Below, in pieces: positions 16,785 through 25,417 of a stretch of 64,000 bases of DNA. The position numbers and the translations under genes were made by a program. The notes beneath the pieces are model-generated. The model was not told where the DNA came from, did no database searches, and was given only the letters and a program-made list of their open reading frames with translations. Numbering within the stretch: position 1 is the first letter of the stretch; the number at the start of each line of letters is the position of its first letter. Origin of the DNA: Euzebya sp. (GTDB lineage: Bacteria; Actinomycetota; Nitriliruptoria; Euzebyales; Euzebyaceae); assembly GCF_964222135.1 (NCBI RefSeq), contig NZ_CAXQBR010000021.1, positions 1 to 64,000 on the forward strand, given 5' to 3'.

Positions 16785-17764
16785 CCCCGCCTGACGCGTC
16801 CCACCGGCGACCGGACGAGGGCCAGCGCCGCGGCCAGGCCGACGGCCGCCGCCCCGACGGCGGTGGTCAACCGGACCGCCCGGCGGATGTCGCCGGCCGC
16901 GGGGGTCGGCCCGTCCCCGAACGGCCCGCGCCGCTCGACGCCGTGGCCGTAGTCGAGCGGTCCGCCGAGCTGCACCCCCAGGGCGCCGGCGGTGGCGGCC
17001 TCGACCGGTCCGGCGTTCGGGGAGGGGTGGCGAGGTGCATCGCGGCGCCAGGTCCGCCACGCCCGGCGCGGTGACCCGTCGACGAGCGGTGCGAGGACGC
17101 ACACCAGCGCGGCGGTCAGGCGCGCGGGCACCAGGTTGGCGAGGTCGTCAGCCCGCGCGGCGACCACGCCGAAGCGCGCGTACCGCGGGGAGCGGTGGCC
17201 GACCATCGCGTCCAGGGTTTTCACCGCCCGGTGGGCGACGATCCCGGCGGGTCCGGCCACCGCACCCCACCACAGCGGCCCGACGACCGCGTCGGCGGTG
17301 TTCTCCGCCACGGACTCGACGACGGCGCGGACGATCCCGTCCCCGTCGAGGGACGCCGGGTCACGGCCGACCAGCCAGGGCAGCCGTTCGCGGGCGGCTG
17401 CGAGGTCGCCCGATTCGACGGCGGCCGCGATGGCGGCGGCCACCTCGGTGAGCTGGTGGCCCCCGGTGGCGGCCCAGCCGGTGGCGGCTGTCAGCGCCGC
17501 CACCCCGAGGGGGTGCGCCGCGAGGCGGCGCTGGAGCCACCACGTGCTGGCCACGGGCGGGGCCACCACCACCAGCCAGTGGAGGGCGCCTGCTGCGGGG
17601 TGGTCGCGGTGCAGGCGCCGCTCGAGGGTGGCCGCCACCGCCCCGAGCCCCGCGACGGGGTGCCCGCGCTGGGGGTCGCCGAGCACGCGGTCGGCGACCC
17701 AGCCGCCCACCAACCCGCCGGCGACGGCGCTGCCCGCAGCCGGGCGTCCGCCCCGACCGGCCAC
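16781..17764 (-). CDS. cbiB: Adenosylcobinamide-phosphate synthase CbiB
   Basis: A 327-residue integral membrane protein that joins adenosylcobyric acid to aminopropanol (phosphate). Recognisable family blocks are AGGLVGGWVADRVLGDPQRGHPVA at the N-terminus, VRAVVESVAENTADAVVGPLWWGAVAG, YKTLD-like VKTLDAMVGHR, and SPNAGPVEAATAGALGVQLGG. Several hydrophobic segments are spread throughout. Its GTG overlaps the TAG of the DAG kinase gene by one base (TAGTG), so it is coupled to that gene. With the CobU-CobC fusion it covers part of the lower cobalamin pathway; CobS and CobT are not in the window. Confidence 0.9.
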   Translation of the reverse strand: MAGRGGRPAAGSAVAGGLVGGWVADRVLGDPQRGHPVAGLGAVAATLERRLHRDHPAAGALHWLVVVAPPVASTWWLQRRLAAHPLGVAALTAATGWAATGGHQLTEVAAAIAAAVESGDLAAARERLPWLVGRDPASLDGDGIVRAVVESVAENTADAVVGPLWWGAVAGPAGIVAHRAVKTLDAMVGHRSPRYARFGVVAARADDLANLVPARLTAALVCVLAPLVDGSPRRAWRTWRRDAPRHPSPNAGPVEAATAGALGVQLGGPLDYGHGVERRGPFGDGPTPAAGDIRRAVRLTTAVGAAAVGLAAALALVRSPVGRVRRG

Positions 17765-18690
17765 TACACCTTGATCCGCAGCGGGGTGGGCACGATGGAG
17801 AAGCGGGCGGGGGTGGTGCCGAGCAGCTCGCCGTCGGCCTCGACCGCCATCGGGTCGTCCGGGGCCAGCTCCACGGTCGCGGACTGCCACTCGGCGATCT
17901 GGGGGTTCGGGAGGTGCTCCCCCTGGTACAGCTTCGGCGTCAGGGTGAACACCTGGCTGCGCCCCCCGGTGAAGGCGAGGACGTTGAACAGCCCGTCGTC
18001 GGGCAGGGCGCGGGGGGCGACCTTCATCCCGCCGCCGAAGAACTGGCCGTTGGCCACGACGAGCTCGACGAGGGGGACGGTCACGTCAGCGCGGTCGAGG
18101 ACCAGTCGGGCGTCCTGGCGGTTCACCGAGCGGATCGCGGCGTAGGCCGCCAGCAGGTAGCGGAGCCGACCGGTGGCGCGGGGCAACCGCTCGGCCTTGC
18201 GGACGACCTCTGCACCCCACCCGACCTCGGCGATGTTGGCGAAGAAGGCCTGCTGCTCGACGCCGTCGCGGTGGAACGTGACCCGCCCGACGTCCATCGC
18301 GAGGGTGTCGGTGGTGCTCAGGTGCCGCCGGACCAACCGGTCCACGGGGCGGTCCAGCCCGTAGGTCCGCGCCAGGTCCCCGCCCGAACCGGCGCTGATG
18401 ACGGCCAGGACGAGGTCCTCCCCCACCGCCGTGCCGTCGGGGGCGAGAAGCCCGTTGACGACCTCGTGGACCGTCCCGTCCCCGCCGACCGCGCCGATGT
18501 AGCGCGCTCCGCCGGCCGCCAGCTCCCCCGCGAGGTCGGCGGCGTGGTGGCGCCGGTCGGTGTGGTGCACCTCGTGGTCGATGCCCTCGGCCTGCAGCAG
18601 GGTGCGCAGCTCCGGGAGCGCCTTGCGGGCCGCGGCGTTCCCCGCACGGGGGTTCACGATCAGGTGCAGGGTTCCGAACGGGTGGGCCAT
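17764..18690 (-). CDS. Diacylglycerol/sphingosine kinase-family lipid kinase
   Basis: A 308-residue DAGK_cat protein (YegS/BmrU/DgkB type) that phosphorylates diacylglycerol or a related lipid at the membrane. It shows LHLIVNPRAGN at the N-terminus, the nucleotide-binding GAVGGDGTVHEVVNGL, and ISAGSGGDLART for the SGxxND-type loop (here GGD rather than GND). The C-terminal domain has GGGMKVAPRALPDDGLFNVLAF and the closing VEADGELLGTTPARFSIVPTPLRI. It lies between helY and cbiB on the same strand and overlaps cbiB by one base. Confidence 0.9.
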   Translation of the reverse strand: MAHPFGTLHLIVNPRAGNAAARKALPELRTLLQAEGIDHEVHHTDRRHHAADLAGELAAGGARYIGAVGGDGTVHEVVNGLLAPDGTAVGEDLVLAVISAGSGGDLARTYGLDRPVDRLVRRHLSTTDTLAMDVGRVTFHRDGVEQQAFFANIAEVGWGAEVVRKAERLPRATGRLRYLLAAYAAIRSVNRQDARLVLDRADVTVPLVELVVANGQFFGGGMKVAPRALPDDGLFNVLAFTGGRSQVFTLTPKLYQGEHLPNPQIAEWQSATVELAPDDPMAVEADGELLGTTPARFSIVPTPLRIKV

Positions 18691-18750
18691 GGCCGCCAGA
18701 GGATAGCGACCACCCGGCGACGCCCGGGCACGGGCCGCTGTGGCATCAGG

Positions 18751-21552
18751 TCAGTAGGCGACGACCCCGCGGACCAGCATGTGGTTGGCCTCGCGCGCGA
18801 CGCGTTGGAGCTCGCCGTCGCTCGCATCCCGGATCTGGCGGACCAGGTCGGCGACCATCTTGACGGACCGCACGAAGTCGCCGGGGGTGAGGTCGCTGCG
18901 CCCGAGGGCGCGGTCGAGGTCGACGCCCTGGGTCCAGCGGTAGACGACCTGCACCAGCCCGGCGTCGAGGTCGCGGGTCGCCGGCAGCCCCAGCTCGGAC
19001 TCGAGCTCGACGACCCGCTTCAGGTGCCGCTCGACGTCGTCGACGGCGTCCTCGAGGCGCTGCGTCGGCACGAACACCTGCTCCTCCTCCGCCGACCGCG
19101 ACTCGTAGGTGAAGAGGCTGACGAGCGCGGCGAGCTCGGGAGCGTTGAGCCCCTCGAAGGTCCCCCACCGCAGGCACTCGGCCAGCACGAGATCGGTCTC
19201 GGCGTACAGCTGGGACAGCCGCAGCCCCTCGGTGGTGGGCGCGGGCTCGTCGTCGAGGTAGCCCAGCCGCTGGAGCAGCTCGACGATGCGGGTGAAGCGC
19301 GTCGCGAGCGACCGGGTGCGACGGCGCAGCGACCCCTCGAGGCGGTCGGTCTTCTCCGCCAGCTCGTCGTGTCGCCGGGCCCACACCTCGATCTCGCCGA
19401 GCTGGGGGTCGCCGTGGACCGGGTGGGCCTTCATGGCCGCGCGGACCTCGGCGATGCGGGCGGTCGTGGCCGCGTCGACCGGCGCGTCGTCGCCACGGGC
19501 CTCCCCCGACGGGGTGACGTCCAACAGCGACCGCTGCACCTCCTTGCGGTACGCCGGCTGGCGGTGGCTGCCGGCGGAGGGGAGCCGCACGAACCCGACG
19601 GGCACCGGTGGCCGGTCGAACTCCCGCGGCCCCACCCGGCTCGACCGCCGGTCGTCGGTCACGACGGTGGCGAGTGGCGTGCCGCTCTTCGAGGAGGTCA
19701 TCGCGATGACCGCGGCCAACCGCGTGCTGCCCCGCCGGCCCCCGTCGAGGGCGATGACGTCCCCCGGGCGGAGGCTCTCGATCGCGGTCTCGATCGCCTG
19801 GGTGCGACGCGCCCGGCGGTCCTTGGCCGAGTCCGACTCGAGCCGGGACAGCTCGCGACGCAACCCCCAGTACTCCGCGAAGTCGCCGCGGTCCGAGCGC
19901 AGGTGGGCGGCGTACCCCTCGAGCGCCGCGTGGTTCTTCTCGATCTCGGCGGCGCGCCCGCCGGCCTGCTGGTCGGCCTGGAACTGGGCGAAGGACCGCT
20001 CCAGCATGGCGACGGCCTGCTCGACGCGGGACCGTCCCCCGTCCGCGCCGGCCTCGGACGCCTCCCCCTCGCCGTGGGGGTGGCGGAGCAGGTTGACGGC
20101 CATGTTGTAGGAGGGCGCGAACTGGCTGACCAGCGGCTCGGTGCGCCGGCCGACCAGGCTCGCGACGGTCGGGAAGTCGATGTCGCGCTGGTAGGCGACC
20201 ACGGCGTGGCCGATCGCGTCGAGGCCACGCCGACCGGCGCGGCCGGTCAGCTGGGTGAACTGGCCGGGGGTCAGCAGCTCGTGGCGCTGGCCGTTCCACT
20301 TCTCGAGCCGCTCGATCACCACCGTGCGCGCGGGCATGTTGATGCCGAGGGCGAGGGTCTCGGTGGCGAAGACCATCTTCACCAGGCCGGCGGCGAACAG
20401 CTCCTCGACGGCCTCCTTGAACGCCGGGACCATGCCGGCGTGGTGGGCGGCCACCCCCCGTTCGAGCCCGTGGGCCCACGGCCCGTAGCCGAGGACCTCG
20501 AGGTCCTCCGGCGCCAGGTCGGCGGTGCGCTCGTCGATCACCTGGCGGATCGTCCGGCGCTCCTCGGCGCTGGTGAGGGTGATGCCGGCCCCGAGGACGT
20601 GGCCGACCGCGTCGTCGCAGGCCTGCCGGCTGAAGATGAACGTGATGGCCGGCAGCCAGCCGCGGTCGGCGAGCATCTCGGTCAGGTCGCTCCGCCGGGG
20701 CGCCCGCAGCTTCTGGCCCGACGAGACCCGCCGACCCTTCCGCGTGACGCGGTTCCGCGTCTGGGCCCGCCGCTCCATCATCAGCAGCTCGGGGTTCGGC
20801 TTCCCGCCGCGGGCCTGGCGAGCCGCGGTCCGGTCGGCGGTCTCGGCCTTCTTGCCCCCCGCCCCGCCGGCGCCGCTGCGGAACACCGGGTACAGCTTCT
20901 CGTTGACCGCGTAGTGGTGCTCGAGGGGGACGGGCCGCAGCTCGGAGATGACCACGTCGCAGCCGCCGCGGACCTCGGCCAGCCAGGCGCCGAACTCCTC
21001 GGCGTTGCTGACCGTCGCCGACAGCGACGCGAGCTGCACCGAGGCGGGCAGCTGGATGATGACCTCCTCCCACACAGCCCCGCGGGCCCGGTCGGCGAGG
21101 TAGTGCACCTCGTCGAGCACGACGAACCCGAGGCCGCGGAGGGTCGGCGACTGCTCGTAGAGCATGTTGCGCAGCACCTCGGTGGTCATGACCACCAGCG
21201 GCGCTTCGCCGTTGATGACGTTGTCGCCGGTCAGCAGGCCGACGTTGCGGTCGCCGTGCACCCGGCGGAGGTCGTTGAACTTCTGGTTGCTCAGCGCCTT
21301 GATCGGCGTGGTGTAGAAGGCCTTCTGGCCGCGGCGGAGGGCGAGCCACAGCGCGAACTCGCCGACCAGCGTCTTCCCCGCCCCGGTCGGGGCGGCGACG
21401 AGGACGCTGCGGCCCTCGACCAGCGCGTCGATGCCGGCCCGCTGGAAGGGGTCGAGCCCGAAGTCGACGGTCGACGCGAACGCCTGCGCGACGTCGACGT
21501 CCGCACCGGCCTCCTCCGGGGTGGGGCCGTCGGGGATGGGAGCGGTGCTCAC
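18751..21552 (-). CDS. helY: Ski2/HelY-like DEAD/DEAH-box helicase
   Basis: A 933-residue superfamily 2 helicase of the Ski2/Mtr4-like group, corresponding to mycobacterial HelY. Motifs: Walker A AAPTGAGKT (about residue 55), TTPIKALSNQKF, the DEAH-type VVLDEVHYL, SATVSN, and ATETLALGINMPARTVVIE followed by QLTGRAGRRG. A long C-terminal DSHCT-type helical region follows. It probably unwinds structured RNA. It starts at GTG 21552 overlapping the tatC stop (GTGA). The tatA-tatC-helY order next to the pafBC genes is the conserved actinobacterial arrangement. Confidence 0.93.
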   Translation of the reverse strand: MSTAPIPDGPTPEEAGADVDVAQAFASTVDFGLDPFQRAGIDALVEGRSVLVAAPTGAGKTLVGEFALWLALRRGQKAFYTTPIKALSNQKFNDLRRVHGDRNVGLLTGDNVINGEAPLVVMTTEVLRNMLYEQSPTLRGLGFVVLDEVHYLADRARGAVWEEVIIQLPASVQLASLSATVSNAEEFGAWLAEVRGGCDVVISELRPVPLEHHYAVNEKLYPVFRSGAGGAGGKKAETADRTAARQARGGKPNPELLMMERRAQTRNRVTRKGRRVSSGQKLRAPRRSDLTEMLADRGWLPAITFIFSRQACDDAVGHVLGAGITLTSAEERRTIRQVIDERTADLAPEDLEVLGYGPWAHGLERGVAAHHAGMVPAFKEAVEELFAAGLVKMVFATETLALGINMPARTVVIERLEKWNGQRHELLTPGQFTQLTGRAGRRGLDAIGHAVVAYQRDIDFPTVASLVGRRTEPLVSQFAPSYNMAVNLLRHPHGEGEASEAGADGGRSRVEQAVAMLERSFAQFQADQQAGGRAAEIEKNHAALEGYAAHLRSDRGDFAEYWGLRRELSRLESDSAKDRRARRTQAIETAIESLRPGDVIALDGGRRGSTRLAAVIAMTSSKSGTPLATVVTDDRRSSRVGPREFDRPPVPVGFVRLPSAGSHRQPAYRKEVQRSLLDVTPSGEARGDDAPVDAATTARIAEVRAAMKAHPVHGDPQLGEIEVWARRHDELAEKTDRLEGSLRRRTRSLATRFTRIVELLQRLGYLDDEPAPTTEGLRLSQLYAETDLVLAECLRWGTFEGLNAPELAALVSLFTYESRSAEEEQVFVPTQRLEDAVDDVERHLKRVVELESELGLPATRDLDAGLVQVVYRWTQGVDLDRALGRSDLTPGDFVRSVKMVADLVRQIRDASDGELQRVAREANHMLVRGVVAY

Positions 21553-22364
21553 GCCGTCGCACCGTCTCCGGCTCGACGGCGACCCCGCTCGATCAGGCGG
21601 GCGAAGACGATGCAGATCTCGTAGAAGCCTGCCAGCGGCAGGGCCATGACGACCATGGTGAAGGGGTCCTGGGAGGGGGTGATGACGGCGGCGGCCACGA
21701 ACGCGGCGAAGAACGCGTGACGCCGGTAGGTCTTCAGCGTCGCGTGGGTGACCACCCCCATCAGTACCAGGATGGCGATGACCAGCGGGTACTCGAAGCT
21801 GATCCCGAACGCGACCATGGTCCGCAGCAGGAACGTCAGGTAGCTGTCGGCGTCGAGGAGCGGCACGAAGTCGTCACCGCCGAACTGCAGGAGGAACTCG
21901 AGGCCCTTCGGCAGGATGAACAGGCTGAACACGGCGCCGGCGAGGAACAGCAGCTGGCTGAGGATCACGAACGGGGCGGCGTACCGCTTCTCCTTCGCCT
22001 TCAGGCCGGGGACGATGAACGCCCACAGCTGGTAGAAGACGATCGGTCCGCCGAAGGTGACCGCGACGACCATCGCCGCCTTGATCCGGACGACGAACGC
22101 CCCCATGACCGACGTGAAGATCAGCTCGCAGTCCGACCCCGAGGAGACGTTGGTGCGGATCTCCGCCGGAAGTGAGCAGTAGGGGCTGGTGAGGATGTCG
22201 CTGACGACCTCGTTCAGCGCGAACCCGACGACGAACGCGACCGCGAAGCCGAGGGTGGCGCGGATCAGCCGCGTCCGGAGCTCGGCGAGGTGCTCGAAGA
22301 GCGTCATCTCCTCGCCGGCGTAGTCGTCGCCGGAGGGGGTGGGCGGGTCAGCGGTCGCGGTCAT
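21549..22364 (-). CDS. tatC: Sec-independent protein translocase TatC
   Basis: A 271-residue TatC, the twin-arginine signal receptor of the Tat translocase. It has the conserved start MTLFEHLAELRTRLIRA, six hydrophobic segments, and FYQLWAFIVPGLKAKEKRYA between helices 2 and 3. The helix 5-6 end reads VAAAVITPSQDPFTMVVMALPL. The N-terminal 18 residues are polar. It follows tatA by 72 nt and overlaps helY by four bases. Confidence 0.96.
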   Translation of the reverse strand: MTATADPPTPSGDDYAGEEMTLFEHLAELRTRLIRATLGFAVAFVVGFALNEVVSDILTSPYCSLPAEIRTNVSSGSDCELIFTSVMGAFVVRIKAAMVVAVTFGGPIVFYQLWAFIVPGLKAKEKRYAAPFVILSQLLFLAGAVFSLFILPKGLEFLLQFGGDDFVPLLDADSYLTFLLRTMVAFGISFEYPLVIAILVLMGVVTHATLKTYRRHAFFAAFVAAAVITPSQDPFTMVVMALPLAGFYEICIVFARLIERGRRRAGDGATA

Positions 22365-22436
22365 GAGGGGGGTGCCGTGGCGCGATCGGGCGCGCGGCGC
22401 GGGGACGGCCCCGACCGGGCGCTGGGGTGCGCGCGG

Positions 22437-22664
22437 CTAGCTGCGCGGCTGGTCGACGGGTTCGGCGGTGGCGTCGGCGGGGGCGCCGGACGTCGCGTCG
22501 GCGTCGTCACCGTCCTCGTCACCGTCCTTCGCCTCGGCCATGCCCTTGCGGAAGTTGGTGATCGTCTGGCCGACCGAGCTGCCCAGCTCGGGCAGCTTCC
22601 TGCTGCCGAACAGCAGGAGCGCCAGCACCACGATGCCGATGATCTCCGGTGCGCCGAGGTTCAT
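22437..22664 (-). CDS. tatA: Twin-arginine translocase subunit TatA
   Basis: A 75-residue TatA: N-terminal transmembrane helix IIGIVVLALLLFGSRKLPELG with the classic FGxxxLPELG hinge, an amphipathic helix SVGQTITNFRKGMAEA, and an acidic Ala/Asp-rich tail. TatA oligomers form the pore for folded Tat substrates. It starts at ATG 22664 and leads the tatA-tatC-helY unit. Confidence 0.95.
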   Translation of the reverse strand: MNLGAPEIIGIVVLALLLFGSRKLPELGSSVGQTITNFRKGMAEAKDGDEDGDDADATSGAPADATAEPVDQPRS

Positions 22665-22700
22665 GTCGGGTCCTCTTCCTCGCCTGGCGGGTGTGGCGGC

Positions 22701-22738
22701 GGCGGTCCGCCGCCGCTGCCGAGTGTACGTGGACCGCC
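22701..22738 (-). promoter_or_regulatory. Candidate tatA promoter region with inverted repeat
   Basis: A TACACT -10 box (22727-22722, minus strand) lies 58 nt before the tatA start, inside an inverted repeat GGCGGTCC (22701-22708) / GGACCGCC (22731-22738). No good -35 is visible. The repeat could be an operator or a leader hairpin. Confidence 0.35.
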
Positions 22739-22746
22739 GCACGCGG

Positions 22747-22775
22747 CGACGCCCGCCGGGTGCCGGCGGGCGTCG
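22747..22775 (-). terminator. Hairpin terminator after the zinc-ribbon gene
   Basis: A perfect 13-bp stem CGACGCCCGCCGG/CCGGCGGGCGTCG with a 3-nt loop between the CpXC-type gene and tatA. It separates pafBC-side transcription from the tat unit. There is no clear T-run. Confidence 0.6.
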
Positions 22776-22838
22776 GGGGTTGGGGGCAGCCGGTCGCCGG
22801 GCGACGACCGACCGCCCGGAGGCCAGGGGGGCGGCCCG

Positions 22839-23177
22839 TCAGACCACCTGGTCGAGGAGGCGGGCGAACCAGCTGTCGTCCTGCAGCGCCTGGTGGAAGT
22901 CGAGCAGGTCGTCGTGGGTCAGGCGTGGGAAGTCGAAGCGGTCCCGCAGTCGGACCCGCTCCTCGACGGGGTGCATGGGGAGGGCCGGGACGCCACCGCT
23001 GACCAGCAGCCGGACGACGCGCTCGTCGGCGGGCTTGCGGACCTCGGCGTCGCAACGGGGGCAGTCGAACCCGTAGTAGGAGGACTCGGTGTCCTGCTCA
23101 TCGACGCGCAGCTCGATGTCCGCCGGGGTGAGCGCCACCTCACCGCAGGTGGGGCACGTGGCCTTGATCGTCGTCAT
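22839..23177 (-). CDS. CpXC-type zinc-ribbon protein
   Basis: A 112-residue protein. The N-terminal half has two cysteine knuckles, ATCPTCGEV and FDCPRCDAEV, typical of CpXC / zinc-ribbon proteins. The C-terminal half (RFDFPRLTHDDLLDFHQALQDDSWFARLL) is helical and has an LTHDDLLDFHxxL pattern seen with actinobacterial small zinc-ribbon proteins. I chose ATG 23177 with GAGGTCC upstream; an earlier ATG at 23192 lacks a usable site. It sits between pafC and tatA. Function is unknown. Confidence 0.8.
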   Translation of the reverse strand: MTTIKATCPTCGEVALTPADIELRVDEQDTESSYYGFDCPRCDAEVRKPADERVVRLLVSGGVPALPMHPVEERVRLRDRFDFPRLTHDDLLDFHQALQDDSWFARLLDQVV

Positions 23178-23332
23178 CGGGGACCTCGCCATCCTTCGCG
23201 TTCGGGTTCACCGGGCGACCCCGGTGGGCCGGGCTCTCCGTGTCTCCGGCCGTCTGTGCCCCTTCGATCGGCCGGGCCCCGACCGTTCTTGAGCTGGCGT
23301 CAAGGGTGGACCCGCGAAACCCCTCGATCGGG

Positions 23333-24286
23333 TCAGTCGACATCCCCATACCGGGCTAGTACCCCCCGGGCCCGCCGGTGGACCAGCTCCTGCAGGGCCG
23401 GCGGCTCGACGACCCTCGCCTGGCCCCCCAGTCGCACGACGAGGCGGGCGGCCCAGTCGAGCGTCGCCGCCTGGAACACCAGCCGCGTCCAGCCCGCGGC
23501 GGCCGGCTGGCGATCGCTCAGGACGACGTGGTCGGAGATCCACACGGCGTCGGGGCTCACGTCGACGACGACCACCGGGTCGTCGGGACCCGGGCGGTAC
23601 ACCGGCGGGCGCACCTCCTCCTCCGGTGGCGGTGGGGCCGGCTCGTCGGTCACCTCCGCGTTGACGATCCGGTCGAGGCGGAAGGACCGGTGGTCGGTCG
23701 CCAGGCGGCACCAGCCCTGGAGGTACCAGGCCCCGCCGAGGGACCGCAGGGTCCAGGGCTCCACCTCGCGGACGGTCGTCTCGTCCTTCGACGCCGACCG
23801 GTACGTCAGCCGCACGACCCGCCGCTCCTGCACCGCGGGCCACAGCCGCGACAGGTGGTCGGCCCCGCCGGCGGACACGTCCATGGCGACGGGCACCCCC
23901 GCCTCCGCGCCGAGGTGGGTCTCCAGCTTCGCGATCGCCGTGGACAGGGGCCCGTCGTTGACATCGTCGCCGAGGACGCCGCTCTCGCGGGTCGCCCGGG
24001 CCGCCAGCAGCAGGCTCAGGCCCTCGCGGACCGACAGGGCCAGCGGGCGGCTGAAGAACTCCGCCATGCGGACCACGACCTGGCCGCCGTTGACCGACGC
24101 CTCGATCAGGTCGCCGCCGCCGTAGCCCGGCAGGCCGCAGTAGCCGAGGACGTCGAGGTCGTCCAGGACGTCGCCGGCGGTGACGTCGAAGCGGTCCGCG
24201 ACCTCTTCGACGCTGATGCCGGGGTGCTCGAGCAGCCAGGGCACCATCACGAGGATCCGCCGCAGGCGGGCGAGGGTCCGGTTCAC
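23333..24286 (-). CDS. pafC: WYL-domain regulator PafC
   Basis: A 317-residue member of the PafB/PafC family: N-terminal winged helix (LARLRRILVMVPWLLEHPGISVEEVADRFDV), a WYL domain (about 155-230, RVVRLTYRSASKDETTVREVEPWTL...WYLQGWC) and a WCX C-terminal domain. PafB and PafC form a dimer that activates DNA-damage response promoters in mycobacteria, largely independent of LexA. The GTG start overlaps the pafB stop (GTGA), so the two subunits are co-translated. Despite the name, PafC is not part of the Pup ligation chemistry. Confidence 0.93.
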   Translation of the reverse strand: MNRTLARLRRILVMVPWLLEHPGISVEEVADRFDVTAGDVLDDLDVLGYCGLPGYGGGDLIEASVNGGQVVVRMAEFFSRPLALSVREGLSLLLAARATRESGVLGDDVNDGPLSTAIAKLETHLGAEAGVPVAMDVSAGGADHLSRLWPAVQERRVVRLTYRSASKDETTVREVEPWTLRSLGGAWYLQGWCRLATDHRSFRLDRIVNAEVTDEPAPPPPEEEVRPPVYRPGPDDPVVVVDVSPDAVWISDHVVLSDRQPAAAGWTRLVFQAATLDWAARLVVRLGGQARVVEPPALQELVHRRARGVLARYGDVD

Positions 24287-25257
24287 GTCGTCGTCCCCGC
24301 GGCGGGGTCCAGCACCGCGCGCAGGTGGGCGACGAGCCGCGCGCGCAGCGCTGGGGGCCCCACCAGCTCGACGCCGGGGCCCAGCTCGACCAGCCAGCCG
24401 ATCAGCTCGTCGGGGTCGGCGGTGCGGACGACGAACTCCCGCCAGCCGTCGGCCTCCTCCCCCGCCGGCTGGGACGATCCGCGCGCCCGCCGCGCCACGG
24501 CCCAGGCGGTCTCCTCGTCTGCCCGCACGACCGCCTCGACCGCGTCGCGGGAGGCGCCGGGCACCACCTCCACGGGGTCCGGCGGCTGGTCCGGGATGAC
24601 GACGGTGCCCGGTTCCCCCGCCGGTCGCACCCGGTCGGTGATCCGGTCCAGCCGGAAGGTGCGGTCCGCCCCGCGGTCGACGTCGTGGCCGCGCAGGTAC
24701 CAGCGGCCCCGCCAGTGCAGCAGGGCGTGGGGCTCCACGCGCCGCCGCTCCTCGCTGTCGTCCGCGCCGGCCGCCTTGCGGTAGCCGAACGTCACCGGCC
24801 GCCGTTCGACCAGCGCCTCGGTCAGGGCGGCGCGGTGGGGGGCGTCCAGGCCGAGCTCGAGGGGGAGGCGCCGGACCGCCCGCTGCTCCCCCGGCACGCC
24901 GGCGTCGACCGCCAGCTTGTCGAGCGCGGGCGCGGCATCGTCGGCCAACCCGGTGAGCTGGACCGACAGCGCGAGGGCCGTCAGCTCGGACGGGGTGAGC
25001 GACACCGACGGCAGGTCGTAGTCGTCAGGTTCGATCCGGTAGCCGAGCGTCTCGTCGAACCGGTCGACCTTCTCGGTCCGCACGGGAACGCCGAGGTCCC
25101 GGAGGTCGGCCTTGTCGCGTTCGAACATGCGTCGCCAGGCCTCGTCCCGCTCGCCCCCGTAGCCGGCCACGCGGCTGTTGATCTGCTCGACGGTGAGGGG
25201 TCGGCGGGTCTCGCGCAGCGCGATGACGAGGTTCACCAGGCGCTCGAGTCGGTCCAC
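24283..25257 (-). CDS. pafB: WYL-domain regulator PafB
   Basis: A 324-residue partner of PafC with the same layout: N-terminal HTH (VDRLERLVNLVIALRETRRPLTVEQINSRV), a WYL domain (RRPVTFGYRKAAGADDSEERRRVEPHALLHWRGRWYLRGHD) and a WCX domain (from about 245). Two tandem GTG codons (25260, 25257) are possible starts; I use the second. No ribosome site is evident and a TACCCT hexamer lies just upstream, so the message may be leaderless. The gene diverges from the PBP gene. Confidence 0.92.
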   Translation of the reverse strand: MDRLERLVNLVIALRETRRPLTVEQINSRVAGYGGERDEAWRRMFERDKADLRDLGVPVRTEKVDRFDETLGYRIEPDDYDLPSVSLTPSELTALALSVQLTGLADDAAPALDKLAVDAGVPGEQRAVRRLPLELGLDAPHRAALTEALVERRPVTFGYRKAAGADDSEERRRVEPHALLHWRGRWYLRGHDVDRGADRTFRLDRITDRVRPAGEPGTVVIPDQPPDPVEVVPGASRDAVEAVVRADEETAWAVARRARGSSQPAGEEADGWREFVVRTADPDELIGWLVELGPGVELVGPPALRARLVAHLRAVLDPAAGTTT

Positions 25258-25417
25258 CACCGCGAGAAGGGTAGACGCCGCCGGGACGGGGATGTCGCAG
25301 CCCGCGGAGATCGGGGGGCAACCGTGCGAGACTGTCGCGTGTGGATGCACGGGCCGTGGGGTCCGATCGCGCCCGCACCCCACCCCGCACGCCCTCCCCA
25401 CCACCCGATCGGCGACG

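Noticed and set aside
17914-21624. A 1236-codon open frame on the plus strand across helY and the DAG kinase gene
   Set aside because: It is antisense to two clear genes and reads as Gly/Arg/His/Asp-rich sequence without domains; long mirror frames are expected at this GC content.
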